Part shown: one piece after another, positions 15,844-23,906 of the stretch
Position numbering within the stretch: position 1 is the first letter of the stretch
Layout: each line of letters begins with the position of its first letter
NCBI RefSeq assembly: GCF_947503875.1
Contig: NZ_CANNFH010000001.1
Span: 372,001 to 436,000, forward strand
DNA: 64,000 nt
Reading direction: 5' to 3'
Source: an uncultured Polaribacter sp.
Lineage (GTDB): Bacteria > Bacteroidota > Bacteroidia > Flavobacteriales > Flavobacteriaceae
Made by a program: the position numbers and the translations under genes
The notes under the pieces: generated by a model
Database searches by the model: none
Seen by the model: the letters and a program-made list of their open reading frames with translations, nothing else
Told to the model about the DNA's origin: nothing

Positions 15844-16005
15844 TTAAAAATTTGCACCTGGTCTAGCAGGAGATTGTGCTTGTGCTTTTTGCGGATTTAA
15901 AATTAGATAGGTGCCTAATGCAGTTAGCACAGCATATTTGCCATAATTACCAATTTTTTTTATGGCTTCTTCTCTTGTTATTTTCTTTTCTTTATTGGGA
16001 TTCAT
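15844..16005 (-). CDS. 53-residue protein after the T9SS cargo gene
   Basis: A short frame of 53 residues starting MNPNKEKKITREEAIKKIG. A basic/charged N-terminus is followed by a hydrophobic stretch 'YAVLTALGTYLILNP' (about 23-38) and a polar tail 'QAQSPARPGANF' containing a possible signal-peptidase site after Ala. It begins 15 bp after the stop of the 1608-residue secreted protein, on the same strand, and is followed by a bidirectional terminator, so the two are probably co-transcribed. Small proteins with a 'REEAIKK' head and Pro/Gly-rich end recur in flavobacteria beside secreted proteins; I know of no tested function. Confidence 0.6.
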   Translation of the reverse strand: MNPNKEKKITREEAIKKIGNYGKYAVLTALGTYLILNPQKAQAQSPARPGANF

Positions 16006-16020
16006 TTCTATAATTTGTGT

Positions 16021-19000
16021 TTATTCTAGAATAATTTTTTTTGTAATCTCTTTAAAATCTTTTTTTATTTTAACTAGATAAACTCCTGCTGGTAAGTTTG
16101 GCAATTTAGTGTTGTAAGTGCCATTAGAGTTAAATAATTTAGAATAAACGACTTTACCTAAAAGAGAATATAACTCTAGTTTAATGTAATCTGCGTTTAT
16201 TCCGTTTACAAACAGCGTATTATTTACATTAAAAATTTGCGCATTTTCAAAAGCATCAATTGTTGCATTTAATGCCTTGCCACTAGTATGAATAAAAAAG
16301 TTTTCACTGTTTTTCATTTCTGTAGTATAAACAAATTGATAACTATTGTTTTTACCATATAGCTTTATAAACTTGTTGTTTAGCTTATCTTCAACATAAA
16401 TTGAAATCCCGTTAGGTAAATTAGTTTGTGACACAGAAATAGTAACCTCTTTTTCTGAAGATGCATTAATTTTTAATGGAATTACAGCATCATACACACT
16501 ATTACTTGGCAAAGATTGTATGCTTAATCTTTTATCAGAATCCTTAGAAGTTAAACTTGTATATACTTCAAAATTAGAAGAAATACCATTAAAAACTTCA
16601 CCATCGTAACCATTATCATAATCAGTTGTAGCACCATCTACAAAATAAACTTGTGCATACTTTTCATTTGTAGTGTCAGATACGTTTATCTTAATTTCTG
16701 ATTTTTCAGTCTTTAAGAAAGTATCGGTTTCCAAATGATTTTGATTTGAGTTGCTAAAATTAGTGCTTAAATTATTATCTACTTCAACAAAAAAGGCCTG
16801 CCCAGGTGCAATGCTAAAATTATCTAATGTAATTTTTGTTTCATAAGCACCTAAACCATTATTCAATTCATTATTCCAAACCCAAAGTGTTTGTGATTTT
16901 AAACTTTTGGCTACACCACTATTTGCTAATAAAAAATCTGCACTATTAATGTAACTAGGGTATGGGTTTGCTATTAAATTATAGGCACTGATGTTGCTCG
17001 TAGTTGCCTCCGTAATATTTTGTGTATCTAATGTTCCTACAAAGGTAATATCACTAGGGGAAGATAACCTTATGCTATAACCTTTTCCAGCAGCTATTAT
17101 ATCTGAAGTATTTGTTTCGTTTAAAGGATCAACTTGTCCTACTTTATAATAGGTCCATTTTTCATTTATATTTGCTGTATTGTTGTTATAAGGTGCAAAC
17201 GCGATATTTTGATCATTTCCTGTGCCAGAACCTCTTGAAATATTAGGATTTGCGTTTATAAAATCCACTACACTTTGTCCAGATACAGGTGAACCAACCA
17301 AATACCATTTATTAGCTTCTAAGGTTCTTTTATAGGTGAAATTACCATTGGCATTTCCTAATATTATTAGCGAAGCTCCAGAATTTATAGTAAAAGCACC
17401 AGTATTATTAACGTCTCCATTAATGGTTAATCCTTTGTTTTTAGACAAGTTAAAAATTCCCTCAACATTTAAATTGTTTACAACAGCAGAGCTATTTTCT
17501 AATGTGACGTTTCTTCCATTTGCTATTTCTACATTATCTGTTGCAATAGGTTTCCTTCCTAAACTCCAGTTAGAATCTAAGGACCAAAATCCATTAATAG
17601 GTAAAAAACTGTTGTTTTGATTTTTAACTGTTGTGAAATTCCAAACAGTGTTATCAATACCACTAAAGAAACAACCAGACAAATTGGTAAACGCCGTACT
17701 AGATATTTCAATATAATAAGATGTATTTAAAGTTAAATTAGTGTTTGGCGCAATACTAACAATGTTGTTTGTAATAGATGTAGCTGTTGCTGAAATGGTT
17801 TCTACAATATTGTTATTAGCGGCATTTATTATAGATAAACTTCCATTAGCTGCTAAAATATTTTCAGAAAAAGTAATTGTTAAATTGCCATTAATAGCGA
17901 TATCTAAGGCGTTGTTAGCAGGAAAATTATCTGTAATAACCGGACTTTCGTTAATAATAACTTCAACAGGCTTAACAGTTTCACAACCTGTAAGATCATT
18001 TGTAAGTTTGATAAAATAAGTTCCAGATGTATTTACTCGATTTGGATTTGCTAAGCTAGAAGTTGCATTTGCATCTGAAAAATAAGACAAAGTTCCTGTA
18101 GAACTTCCGTTTGTAATTGCATTAGCCGTTAAATCTACAGATGAAGGACTACAAACAGCAGCAGGATTATTAATTTCTAAAACCGGACTTTCGTTAATAA
18201 GAACTTCAACAGGCTTAACAGTTTCGCAACCAGTAAGATCATTTGTAAGTTTAATAAAATAAGTTCCAGAAGTATTTACTCGATTTGGATTTGCTAAGCT
18301 AGAAGTTGCATTTGCATCTGAATAATAAGACAAAGTTCCTGCAGAACTTCCGTTTGTAATTGCATTAGCAGTTAAATCTACAGATGAAGGACTACAAACA
18401 GCAGCAGGATTATTAATTTCTAAAACTGGACTTTCGTTAATAATAACTTCAACAGGCTTAACAGTTTCGCAGCCAGTAAGATCATTTGTAAGTTTTATAA
18501 AATAAGTTCCAGAAGTATTTACTTGATTTGGGTTTGCTAAGCTAGAGGTTGCATTTGCATCTAGAAAATAAGACAAAGTTCCTGCAGAACTTCCGTTTGT
18601 AATTGCATTGGCAGTTAAATCTATATTTGAAGGACTACAAACAGCAGCAGGATTATTAATTTCTAAAACCGGGCTTTGATATATGGTAATAGTATCTGTT
18701 TCCGAATTTGAGCCAGGGTTTTGTGTAGTATAGGTTACAGTATATGTTCCTGGAATGGAATTAGAAACGTCAATAACACCTGTTGAAAAATCGATAACCA
18801 AGCCAACAGTTGATGAAAATAATCCGCCAGATTCACCTGTAATTGTAGGAGTTAAATTTAATTCGGTTGTACAAGTTTCTTTGATAGGATAAAGAAAACT
18901 AGCATCATCTAAAACAGTGCCTGTAATGCTAATATTGAATTCTTTACTATAATATTTAGTTATATTTGGGGCATTATAAGTAACAATATAATTGCCTGCA

Positions 19001-20847
19001 TTAGAATTTGATAAATCTATTTCTCCAGTATTCGCATTTATGACTAATCCTGAATTAGCGGTAAAAATACCTCCAGAAATTCCATTAATTGTGGGAGTTG
19101 GGTTGGTGTCAGAAACATCGTAACTAGAAGATGCATAACTAAAATTTGAAAAATCGTTGTAATGCAAGTCGATGTATTTTTCTATAACCTGTGCATAGTC
19201 TCTAGCAAAAAATGGTATGGTAGAAGATCTTGAATCTTGTCTGCCATCATATGCAGTTAAAAGAGTACCCATATCTCTTACTCTTCTATTTACTTCTGTC
19301 ATTATACCATCAATAGTTCCACCACCACCGTTTACAGTTCCTCCACCTTGTACAACTGTATTTGCTCTATTTGTATCTCCAGAACCATGCCTTATGTTAC
19401 TGTAGTAATCGCCAGCAAAGTAAGGATTGTTACCTGGGTTTGTATCATCACAATTACCTTGACTATTACCAGAAGAAATATGACTAGGTACTGTTCTGTA
19501 ACCAACATTTCTGCTACAACCTGAATGTCCTAAAGCAGCATATTCCGCACCTCCAGTGGTTTGTAATAGTCCACCAAAACTCTGAGAACCTCTTATTAAA
19601 TCTTCAAAAGTTAAGTTTTGAATATTATTTTCAATTAAATTTTTAATAGTTACTCGTGATAATTCAACTGCGTTAGTCCTTGTGTTATTCAAATTTTCGT
19701 CAAAAGAATTCCTTGTTAAATTATATCCAGCTTCCACTCTTGGTATAGAGTGACTTTGTCCATGTAAATCGATATAAAGACCTTTACCAAACTTCGTGGT
19801 TACATCTGCACTTGCTTGGTCTATAAAATTGTGATAAGCATCAAAATATTGACCAGCAGTGCTATTATTACATGTAGCAACACTTTTATTTCTATTTGGA
19901 TCTAGTTTGCTTCTATGCAGATTACTCACAATAATATATGGGTATTCACCAAATTGTTCAAAACACCTTTTTTGAATTTCTTTAATTAATACATCTGTAT
20001 TGTCATCTTGTTCGTTTGTACCACACCTTCTATCTGGCAAACTCCTGTCGTTATCTGGATAAGAAATTCCACCAAAACTTCTGCCAGACTGTAAAACTCC
20101 ACCATGAGGTGCAGATATAATAACTGGCATTGTACCAGGAATGTATTCTATATATTTTTTAGAACTGTCAAAATATTGAGAAGTTGCAAATGAAATAGTT
20201 ATATTTTCTTGTGATGAATTTTGTCCAGGTGCATTTGTAGTATACGTTACAGTGTAGCTACCTAAGCTAGAGTTTGAAACATCTATTAATCCCGTTGAAC
20301 TATTTATGCTTAAACCAGAGGTTGATGAAAATGTTCCACCAGATTCACCTGTAATTATTGGTGTTGGATCACTTCCTGAAATTGGATAAGAGTTAGTATC
20401 ATAACTGAAAGATGCATTATCTGGAGTCTCTATTAATAAAGGGAAATCTAAAGTGATTTCTTCATTAACAGTGGTATGGTTAGTGATGTTTCCGTCAAAA
20501 TTAAACTCTTCATTTCCGTTTATAAAAACTTTATCATGCGGGGCAGTTCTATTCCAATCATCAACATAATTATCGTATACTCCAGTTGTATAACTGCCAT
20601 CAGGCAAGGGTACTATATTAGCATCTTCATCTAAAAATGCGCTATCTGTAGCATTTTCATAATTATCTGTTATAGATAAAACAACGGTGCCAGCAGGGTT
20701 TAAAATTTCCATTTTATTCTCTCCTGAGTACTTCGGCCGGTTTACATTTAAGGAAACACTATTTTGTGCAAAGAAATTAAATGATTGCAAAAAAATAATT
20801 AAGACAAGTATATGCCTTAAAAAATTAGGGGTAATTTTTTTAGTCAT
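16021..20847 (-). CDS. giant T9SS-secreted protein with amidohydrolase-like domain and Ig-type repeats
   Basis: 1608 residues. In order: signal peptide (1-27); a beta domain (30-137); an Ig-like module 'PTPIITGESGGTFSSTSGL' (about 150-220); an amidohydrolase-like domain (about 232-568); two more Ig-like modules (575-725); three near-identical 81-residue repeats (about 727-969), each with two Cys; an SbsA/Big_5-type Ig domain ('DNFPANNALDIAINGNLTI'); a beta-rich segment with 'WYLVGSPVSG'; and a type IX sorting domain ending 'LPAGVYLVKIKKDFK'. The catalytic-like part has 'SAPHGG', 'DNTDVLI', 'NLHRSKLDPNR' and 'YIDLHGQSH', recalling N-formylglutamate amidohydrolase/carboxypeptidase zinc sites. 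It should be exported across the outer membrane and cell-attached. The substrate is unknown; adhesion is an alternative role. Confidence 0.85.
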   Translation of the reverse strand: MTKKITPNFLRHILVLIIFLQSFNFFAQNSVSLNVNRPKYSGENKMEILNPAGTVVLSITDNYENATDSAFLDEDANIVPLPDGSYTTGVYDNYVDDWNRTAPHDKVFINGNEEFNFDGNITNHTTVNEEITLDFPLLIETPDNASFSYDTNSYPISGSDPTPIITGESGGTFSSTSGLSINSSTGLIDVSNSSLGSYTVTYTTNAPGQNSSQENITISFATSQYFDSSKKYIEYIPGTMPVIISAPHGGVLQSGRSFGGISYPDNDRSLPDRRCGTNEQDDNTDVLIKEIQKRCFEQFGEYPYIIVSNLHRSKLDPNRNKSVATCNNSTAGQYFDAYHNFIDQASADVTTKFGKGLYIDLHGQSHSIPRVEAGYNLTRNSFDENLNNTRTNAVELSRVTIKNLIENNIQNLTFEDLIRGSQSFGGLLQTTGGAEYAALGHSGCSRNVGYRTVPSHISSGNSQGNCDDTNPGNNPYFAGDYYSNIRHGSGDTNRANTVVQGGGTVNGGGGTIDGIMTEVNRRVRDMGTLLTAYDGRQDSRSSTIPFFARDYAQVIEKYIDLHYNDFSNFSYASSSYDVSDTNPTPTINGISGGIFTANSGLVINANTGEIDLSNSNAGNYIVTYNAPNITKYYSKEFNISITGTVLDDASFLYPIKETCTTELNLTPTITGESGGLFSSTVGLVIDFSTGVIDVSNSIPGTYTVTYTTQNPGSNSETDTITIYQSPVLEINNPAAVCSPSNIDLTANAITNGSSAGTLSYFLDANATSSLANPNQVNTSGTYFIKLTNDLTGCETVKPVEVIINESPVLEINNPAAVCSPSSVDLTANAITNGSSAGTLSYYSDANATSSLANPNRVNTSGTYFIKLTNDLTGCETVKPVEVLINESPVLEINNPAAVCSPSSVDLTANAITNGSSTGTLSYFSDANATSSLANPNRVNTSGTYFIKLTNDLTGCETVKPVEVIINESPVITDNFPANNALDIAINGNLTITFSENILAANGSLSIINAANNNIVETISATATSITNNIVSIAPNTNLTLNTSYYIEISSTAFTNLSGCFFSGIDNTVWNFTTVKNQNNSFLPINGFWSLDSNWSLGRKPIATDNVEIANGRNVTLENSSAVVNNLNVEGIFNLSKNKGLTINGDVNNTGAFTINSGASLIILGNANGNFTYKRTLEANKWYLVGSPVSGQSVVDFINANPNISRGSGTGNDQNIAFAPYNNNTANINEKWTYYKVGQVDPLNETNTSDIIAAGKGYSIRLSSPSDITFVGTLDTQNITEATTSNISAYNLIANPYPSYINSADFLLANSGVAKSLKSQTLWVWNNELNNGLGAYETKITLDNFSIAPGQAFFVEVDNNLSTNFSNSNQNHLETDTFLKTEKSEIKINVSDTTNEKYAQVYFVDGATTDYDNGYDGEVFNGISSNFEVYTSLTSKDSDKRLSIQSLPSNSVYDAVIPLKINASSEKEVTISVSQTNLPNGISIYVEDKLNNKFIKLYGKNNSYQFVYTTEMKNSENFFIHTSGKALNATIDAFENAQIFNVNNTLFVNGINADYIKLELYSLLGKVVYSKLFNSNGTYNTKLPNLPAGVYLVKIKKDFKEITKKIILE
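17940..18668 (-). repeat. three exact-period 243-bp tandem repeats in the T9SS cargo gene
   Basis: Three consecutive 243-bp units begin at 17940, 18183 and 18426. They encode 81-residue modules starting 'SPVLEINNPAAVCSPS' and ending 'TGCETVKPVEV'. The protein copies differ at only a few positions (for example Asn-Ile against Ser-Val, and Gln against Arg). The DNA is nearly identical too, pointing to recent duplication or ongoing gene conversion. Confidence 0.95.
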
Positions 20848-20894
20848 TATTTTAGGGGTAAAAAAAGTTTTAGCTACTTATTGTAGCCAAAAAA

Positions 20895-20922
20895 TGGCTA
20901 TCAATTAAATAACTGATAGCCA
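20895..20922 (-). terminator. terminator of the rsfS-ftsH-YceI operon
   Basis: Perfect 9-bp arms TGGCTATCA (20895-20903) and its complement (20914-20922). Reading leftward, the hairpin is followed by a run of six T, and it lies 36 bp after the YceI stop codon. Confidence 0.75.
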
Positions 20923-20928
20923 AATATA
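20921..20928 (-). promoter_or_regulatory. -7 box for the T9SS cargo gene
   Basis: The minus strand reads TATATTTG. Its end overlaps the upstream operon's terminator arm, and it is 73 bases from the start codon at 20847, which would give a leader of about 70 bases. Confidence 0.45.
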
Positions 20929-20957
20929 GTATTTTTTTTTAACTTAAAGTTTTAAGT

Positions 20958-21569
20958 TTAAAACTTTGAAGTAATGTTTAAACCAACTTCGCTCCAAGTT
21001 TTAGATATTCCATCAGTTCCTGTATGTAAAACTTCACAAACTTTATTTAAAGAAGCTAGGGCATCTAATGCATTCCAATTGCTTACATCCATAGTACCAT
21101 TCATTGTAAATGTTTTGTTTGAAATAGTATATGTAAAAGGAACTTTGTAAGAAACGTCATTCATTAAAATAGTTGCTGTTCCTGTAGTATCTGTGTCTAA
21201 ATTTAATTTACCAGATAATAATTTTGTGTTTGACATAACACCAAAAAAGAATTTTTGTATTTTATAATCTCTACTTGAATTTTTAGTAAATAAACTGCTA
21301 ATAGGAATAGAGAATTCTGTATTGTTAATCGCTTCTTTAATAGTGTTTCCTTTACCGCCTGAAGTAATTTTTACTTGTCTAAACTGGCCACCAACTGGAG
21401 TTTTTTCAGTGTATTTATAGGCAGTAAAGTTAATTTCATTTTCAGCTTTTTCTAATGAAAACGCAGCTGTTTTTTCATTTTCATTCGTTTTACTTTCTTT
21501 TTTTGAATCTGACTTACAAGATGTGAATCCTACACAGATTAAGGCTAATAATAAAAGTGCTTTTTTCAT
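20958..21569 (-). CDS. YceI-family lipoprotein
   Basis: A 203-residue lipoprotein (lipobox 'GFTSC', Cys19, then a Ser/Lys/Glu-rich linker). From about residue 38 it has a YceI-like domain: 'NEINFTAYKYTEKTPVGG', then a 'FKTSSG'-type turn replaced by 'QVKITSGG'. YceI folds are lipocalin-like barrels that bind isoprenoid lipids such as polyprenyl chains. It is last in the phospholipid operon, 4 bp after the acyl-CoA-binding-protein gene, and the terminator follows. Its job is probably lipid or quinone binding in the periplasm; the ligand is inferred from the fold family. Confidence 0.8.
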   Translation of the reverse strand: MKKALLLLALICVGFTSCKSDSKKESKTNENEKTAAFSLEKAENEINFTAYKYTEKTPVGGQFRQVKITSGGKGNTIKEAINNTEFSIPISSLFTKNSSRDYKIQKFFFGVMSNTKLLSGKLNLDTDTTGTATILMNDVSYKVPFTYTISNKTFTMNGTMDVSNWNALDALASLNKVCEVLHTGTDGISKTWSEVGLNITSKF

Positions 21570-21573
21570 AATA

Positions 21574-21840
21574 TTATTGTTTTTTGTTTAAAATTGAATT
21601 TGCTAATTTTATATATTCATTCTTGGCTTCTTCAGAAGACATGTTTTTTACTTGCATCCATGCATTCATTTTAAAAGCGTTTCTTACACTTGGTGTTTTT
21701 GTTAAGGAAAAATTATTGCCATAATTTGCCTTTTTATAGTAAGCGTAGAATTTTAATTTTATATCGGGAGCAATTTCTTTTTTTAAATCAGAAATTTTAT
21801 CAAATGCTTCTTTAAATGCTAGGTCTAGCTCTTTTGACAT
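21574..21840 (-). CDS. acyl-CoA-binding protein (ACBP)
   Basis: An 88-residue ACBP, the usual length (about 86-90). Hallmarks are 'DLAFKEAFDKIS' at the N-terminus, 'KLKFYAYYKKANYGNN' (the Tyr/Lys pair that contacts the CoA nucleotide) and 'KMNAWMQVKNMSSEEAKNEY'. ACBPs bind long-chain acyl-CoA in the cytosol; they are universal in eukaryotes and patchy in bacteria. It sits 3 bp after psd and 4 bp before YceI, which suggests it buffers or delivers acyl chains for membrane lipid synthesis. Family assignment is secure. Confidence 0.9.
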   Translation of the reverse strand: MSKELDLAFKEAFDKISDLKKEIAPDIKLKFYAYYKKANYGNNFSLTKTPSVRNAFKMNAWMQVKNMSSEEAKNEYIKLANSILNKKQ

Positions 21841-21843
21841 TTT

Positions 21844-22500
21844 TTATTTTTTAGCAATTACTTGCGTTCCTCCTTTAACTTTATCTCCCAGCTTAATGGT
21901 TAATTCTGTTCCTAAGGGAAAATATAAATCTACTCTAGAGCCAAATTTAATAAAACCTGCATCTGTACCTTGAATAACTTTGTCATCTTTTTTGGCGTAA
22001 TTCACAATTCTTTTTGCCAGGGCACCTGCAATTTGTCTATACAATACTTCTCCAAAGGAACTATTATTTAAAACCACCGTAGTTCTTTCGTTTTCTGTGG
22101 AAGCTTTGGGATGCCAAGCAACTAAATATTTACCAGGATGATATTTACTATATTTTACTGTTCCGCCCATTGCATACCTAGTTACATGCACATTTATAGG
22201 AGACATAAAAATAGATACCTGTAATCTTTTGTCTTTAAAATATTCAGGTTCTTCTACTTCTTCAATAACAACAACTTTACCATCTACTGGTGCTACTACA
22301 GTATTTTCATCTAAAACAGTTTTTCTTGTTGGGTTTCTAAAAAACTGAAGAACAGTTACCAATAAAACCAATATGAATACTTGTACTATTTTTTGTAGCC
22401 AGAATATTTCAATAAACCTATCTGCTAATAAAATACTTGTTATGGCTAAAATAAACGTAATTACAATAATTTTATACCCTTCTTTGTGGAAACGAATCAT
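21844..22500 (-). CDS. psd: phosphatidylserine decarboxylase
   Basis: A 218-residue enzyme that converts phosphatidylserine to phosphatidylethanolamine at the inner membrane. Two membrane segments (about 10-48) precede the catalytic part, which has 'VVAPVDGKVV', 'FMSPINVHVTRY' and the autocleavage site 'KFGSRVDLYFP', where Gly-Ser is cut to make the pyruvoyl cofactor on the alpha chain. The length and Gly-Ser-Arg site fit the short (archaeal/Bacteroidota) Psd class. It follows cdsA by 3 bp in the same operon; a phosphatidylserine synthase gene is not in the window. Confidence 0.93.
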   Translation of the reverse strand: MIRFHKEGYKIIVITFILAITSILLADRFIEIFWLQKIVQVFILVLLVTVLQFFRNPTRKTVLDENTVVAPVDGKVVVIEEVEEPEYFKDKRLQVSIFMSPINVHVTRYAMGGTVKYSKYHPGKYLVAWHPKASTENERTTVVLNNSSFGEVLYRQIAGALAKRIVNYAKKDDKVIQGTDAGFIKFGSRVDLYFPLGTELTIKLGDKVKGGTQVIAKK

Positions 22501-22503
22501 TCT

Positions 22504-23298
22504 TTAAATAATATAATTTATATACAAATATACGAACGGAGCAGCAAATAACAAGCTATCTAGCCTATCTAAAATTCCACCATGACCTGGCATAATATTT
22601 CCGCTATCTTTTACTTTGGCTTGTCTTTTAAATTTAGATTCAACCAAATCACCAATTGTCCCAATTACAGAGATTATTATCGCAATAATTAGCCACTCTA
22701 TTAAGCTAAAAGTGCTATTTAAAGTACTTATAATGTAGGCGGTTATTAATGCAAAAATTAATCCACCAAGGAAGCCTTCTTGTGTTTTTTTAGGGGAAAC
22801 CGCTTCAAAAAGTTTTGTTTTGCCAAAGTTTTTGCCCATTAAAAAAGCAAAACTATCATTTACCCAAATTAGTATTAAGAAGCAAATCATTATATATGGG
22901 TGGTATTCCTCATTTTGAAATGGTAATAAAATTAAAAAACAAAACGAAAAAACAATATATCTTAGTATTAAACTTAGCTTTTCTCTTTCGGTTGAAAATG
23001 TAATTGTCTTTTTGGTAAAAAGTTGATATATTAAGAATATGGATGAAATTATATTTATACCTAAAACAAGTAAGGTAGCATAAGTATTAGTTCGCTTTAA
23101 AATTAAAAAAAGTGTTATTCCAAATAGTAAGTATGCTATTATATTTTTAAACTGAATCATTTTCGAAAGCTCCCATATTGCTAAAAGCCCGAAAATAGAC
23201 ACTAATACTATGTAAGATTCTTTTGAAAAAAGAATGGCGCCTACAAATAGGGTAACATAGATAACTCCAGAAAAACTCCTTTTAAAAAGGTTACGCAT
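22504..23298 (-). CDS. cdsA: phosphatidate cytidylyltransferase (CDP-diglyceride synthase)
   Basis: A 264-residue integral membrane enzyme with about seven or eight helices that makes CDP-diacylglycerol from CTP and phosphatidic acid. The family signature is intact near the C-terminus: 'SKFKRQAKVKDSGNIMPGHG' followed by 'GILDRLDS'. It follows the LUD gene by 1 bp and precedes psd by 3 bp, giving consecutive steps towards phosphatidylethanolamine in one operon. Confidence 0.95.
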   Translation of the reverse strand: MRNLFKRSFSGVIYVTLFVGAILFSKESYIVLVSIFGLLAIWELSKMIQFKNIIAYLLFGITLFLILKRTNTYATLLVLGINIISSIFLIYQLFTKKTITFSTEREKLSLILRYIVFSFCFLILLPFQNEEYHPYIMICFLILIWVNDSFAFLMGKNFGKTKLFEAVSPKKTQEGFLGGLIFALITAYIISTLNSTFSLIEWLIIAIIISVIGTIGDLVESKFKRQAKVKDSGNIMPGHGGILDRLDSLLFAAPFVYLYINYII

Positions 23299-23299
23299 A

Positions 23300-23884
23300 T
23301 TACAAATCTTCTAATAGCAGCAAATATAGGTTTTTTGTGTTACTGTTTCCGTAGTTTAAAAAATTATCCTCATTTTTCTGAGTACTATAGTTTTTTACAG
23401 CAGAAATATTGGTTGGTAAGTTGTTTTTAGCGTTGGTTTTAATTCCTGTTAAGCCTTCACCTGTATTTTTAACTAACTGGCTCGTGGTTGCAAAAACAAT
23501 AAAGTTTTCTGATAACTCTGATAATTTTGTGCTTTTTAACTGATTGGAAGAGAATAATATATCTCCATGATCTGAAATTAAGTGTTCACAAGTTGTTAAA
23601 AATGGTAATGATTTGGAGTTTGTTTTTGTAGTTTTTATGTTTTTACTGTTTATAAATTTAAGTAAATCATCATTTCTTACAAATAACTCTTTCCAATTAT
23701 TTTCTATTAAAATTTTTGCAATATTTTCTTTAACTTCCGCTTGCTTTTGGCAATACAAGAATTTTCCTCCTTTGTCGATAAAATTATGAACAAAAAGGTC
23801 ATCTAAAGAAAGCTTTACTTCTTGTCTTTGAATTTCTTGAGTTTCCTTAATAGGTAAATTGAAAAGTTTTTTTAAAAAATCCAT
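23300..23884 (-). CDS. LUD-domain (LutC-like) protein
   Basis: A 194-residue protein of the LUD superfamily: an N-terminal helix 'MDFLKKLFNLP', then 'FIDKGGKFLYCQKQAEVKEN', 'TTCEHLISDHGDILFSS' and 'FIVFATTSQLV'. LutC proteins belong to the lactate-oxidising LutABC complex, but lutA and lutB are absent here and the family is often found stand-alone in flavobacteria. It lies between ftsH (22 bp gap) and cdsA (1 bp gap), suggesting an envelope- or lipid-linked role rather than lactate use. Function is unknown. Confidence 0.75.
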   Translation of the reverse strand: MDFLKKLFNLPIKETQEIQRQEVKLSLDDLFVHNFIDKGGKFLYCQKQAEVKENIAKILIENNWKELFVRNDDLLKFINSKNIKTTKTNSKSLPFLTTCEHLISDHGDILFSSNQLKSTKLSELSENFIVFATTSQLVKNTGEGLTGIKTNAKNNLPTNISAVKNYSTQKNEDNFLNYGNSNTKNLYLLLLEDL

Positions 23885-23906
23885 TTTATTGATTAAAAAG
23901 CACTAA

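Noticed and set aside
17336..18019. Rightward open frames opposite the T9SS cargo gene
   Set aside because: They are shadows on the other strand of the long repetitive gene and carry its repeat periodicity; no start signal or homology.
17940..18668. CRISPR-like regular repeat
   Set aside because: The period is 243 bp, the units are contiguous, in frame and protein coding, with no spacers.
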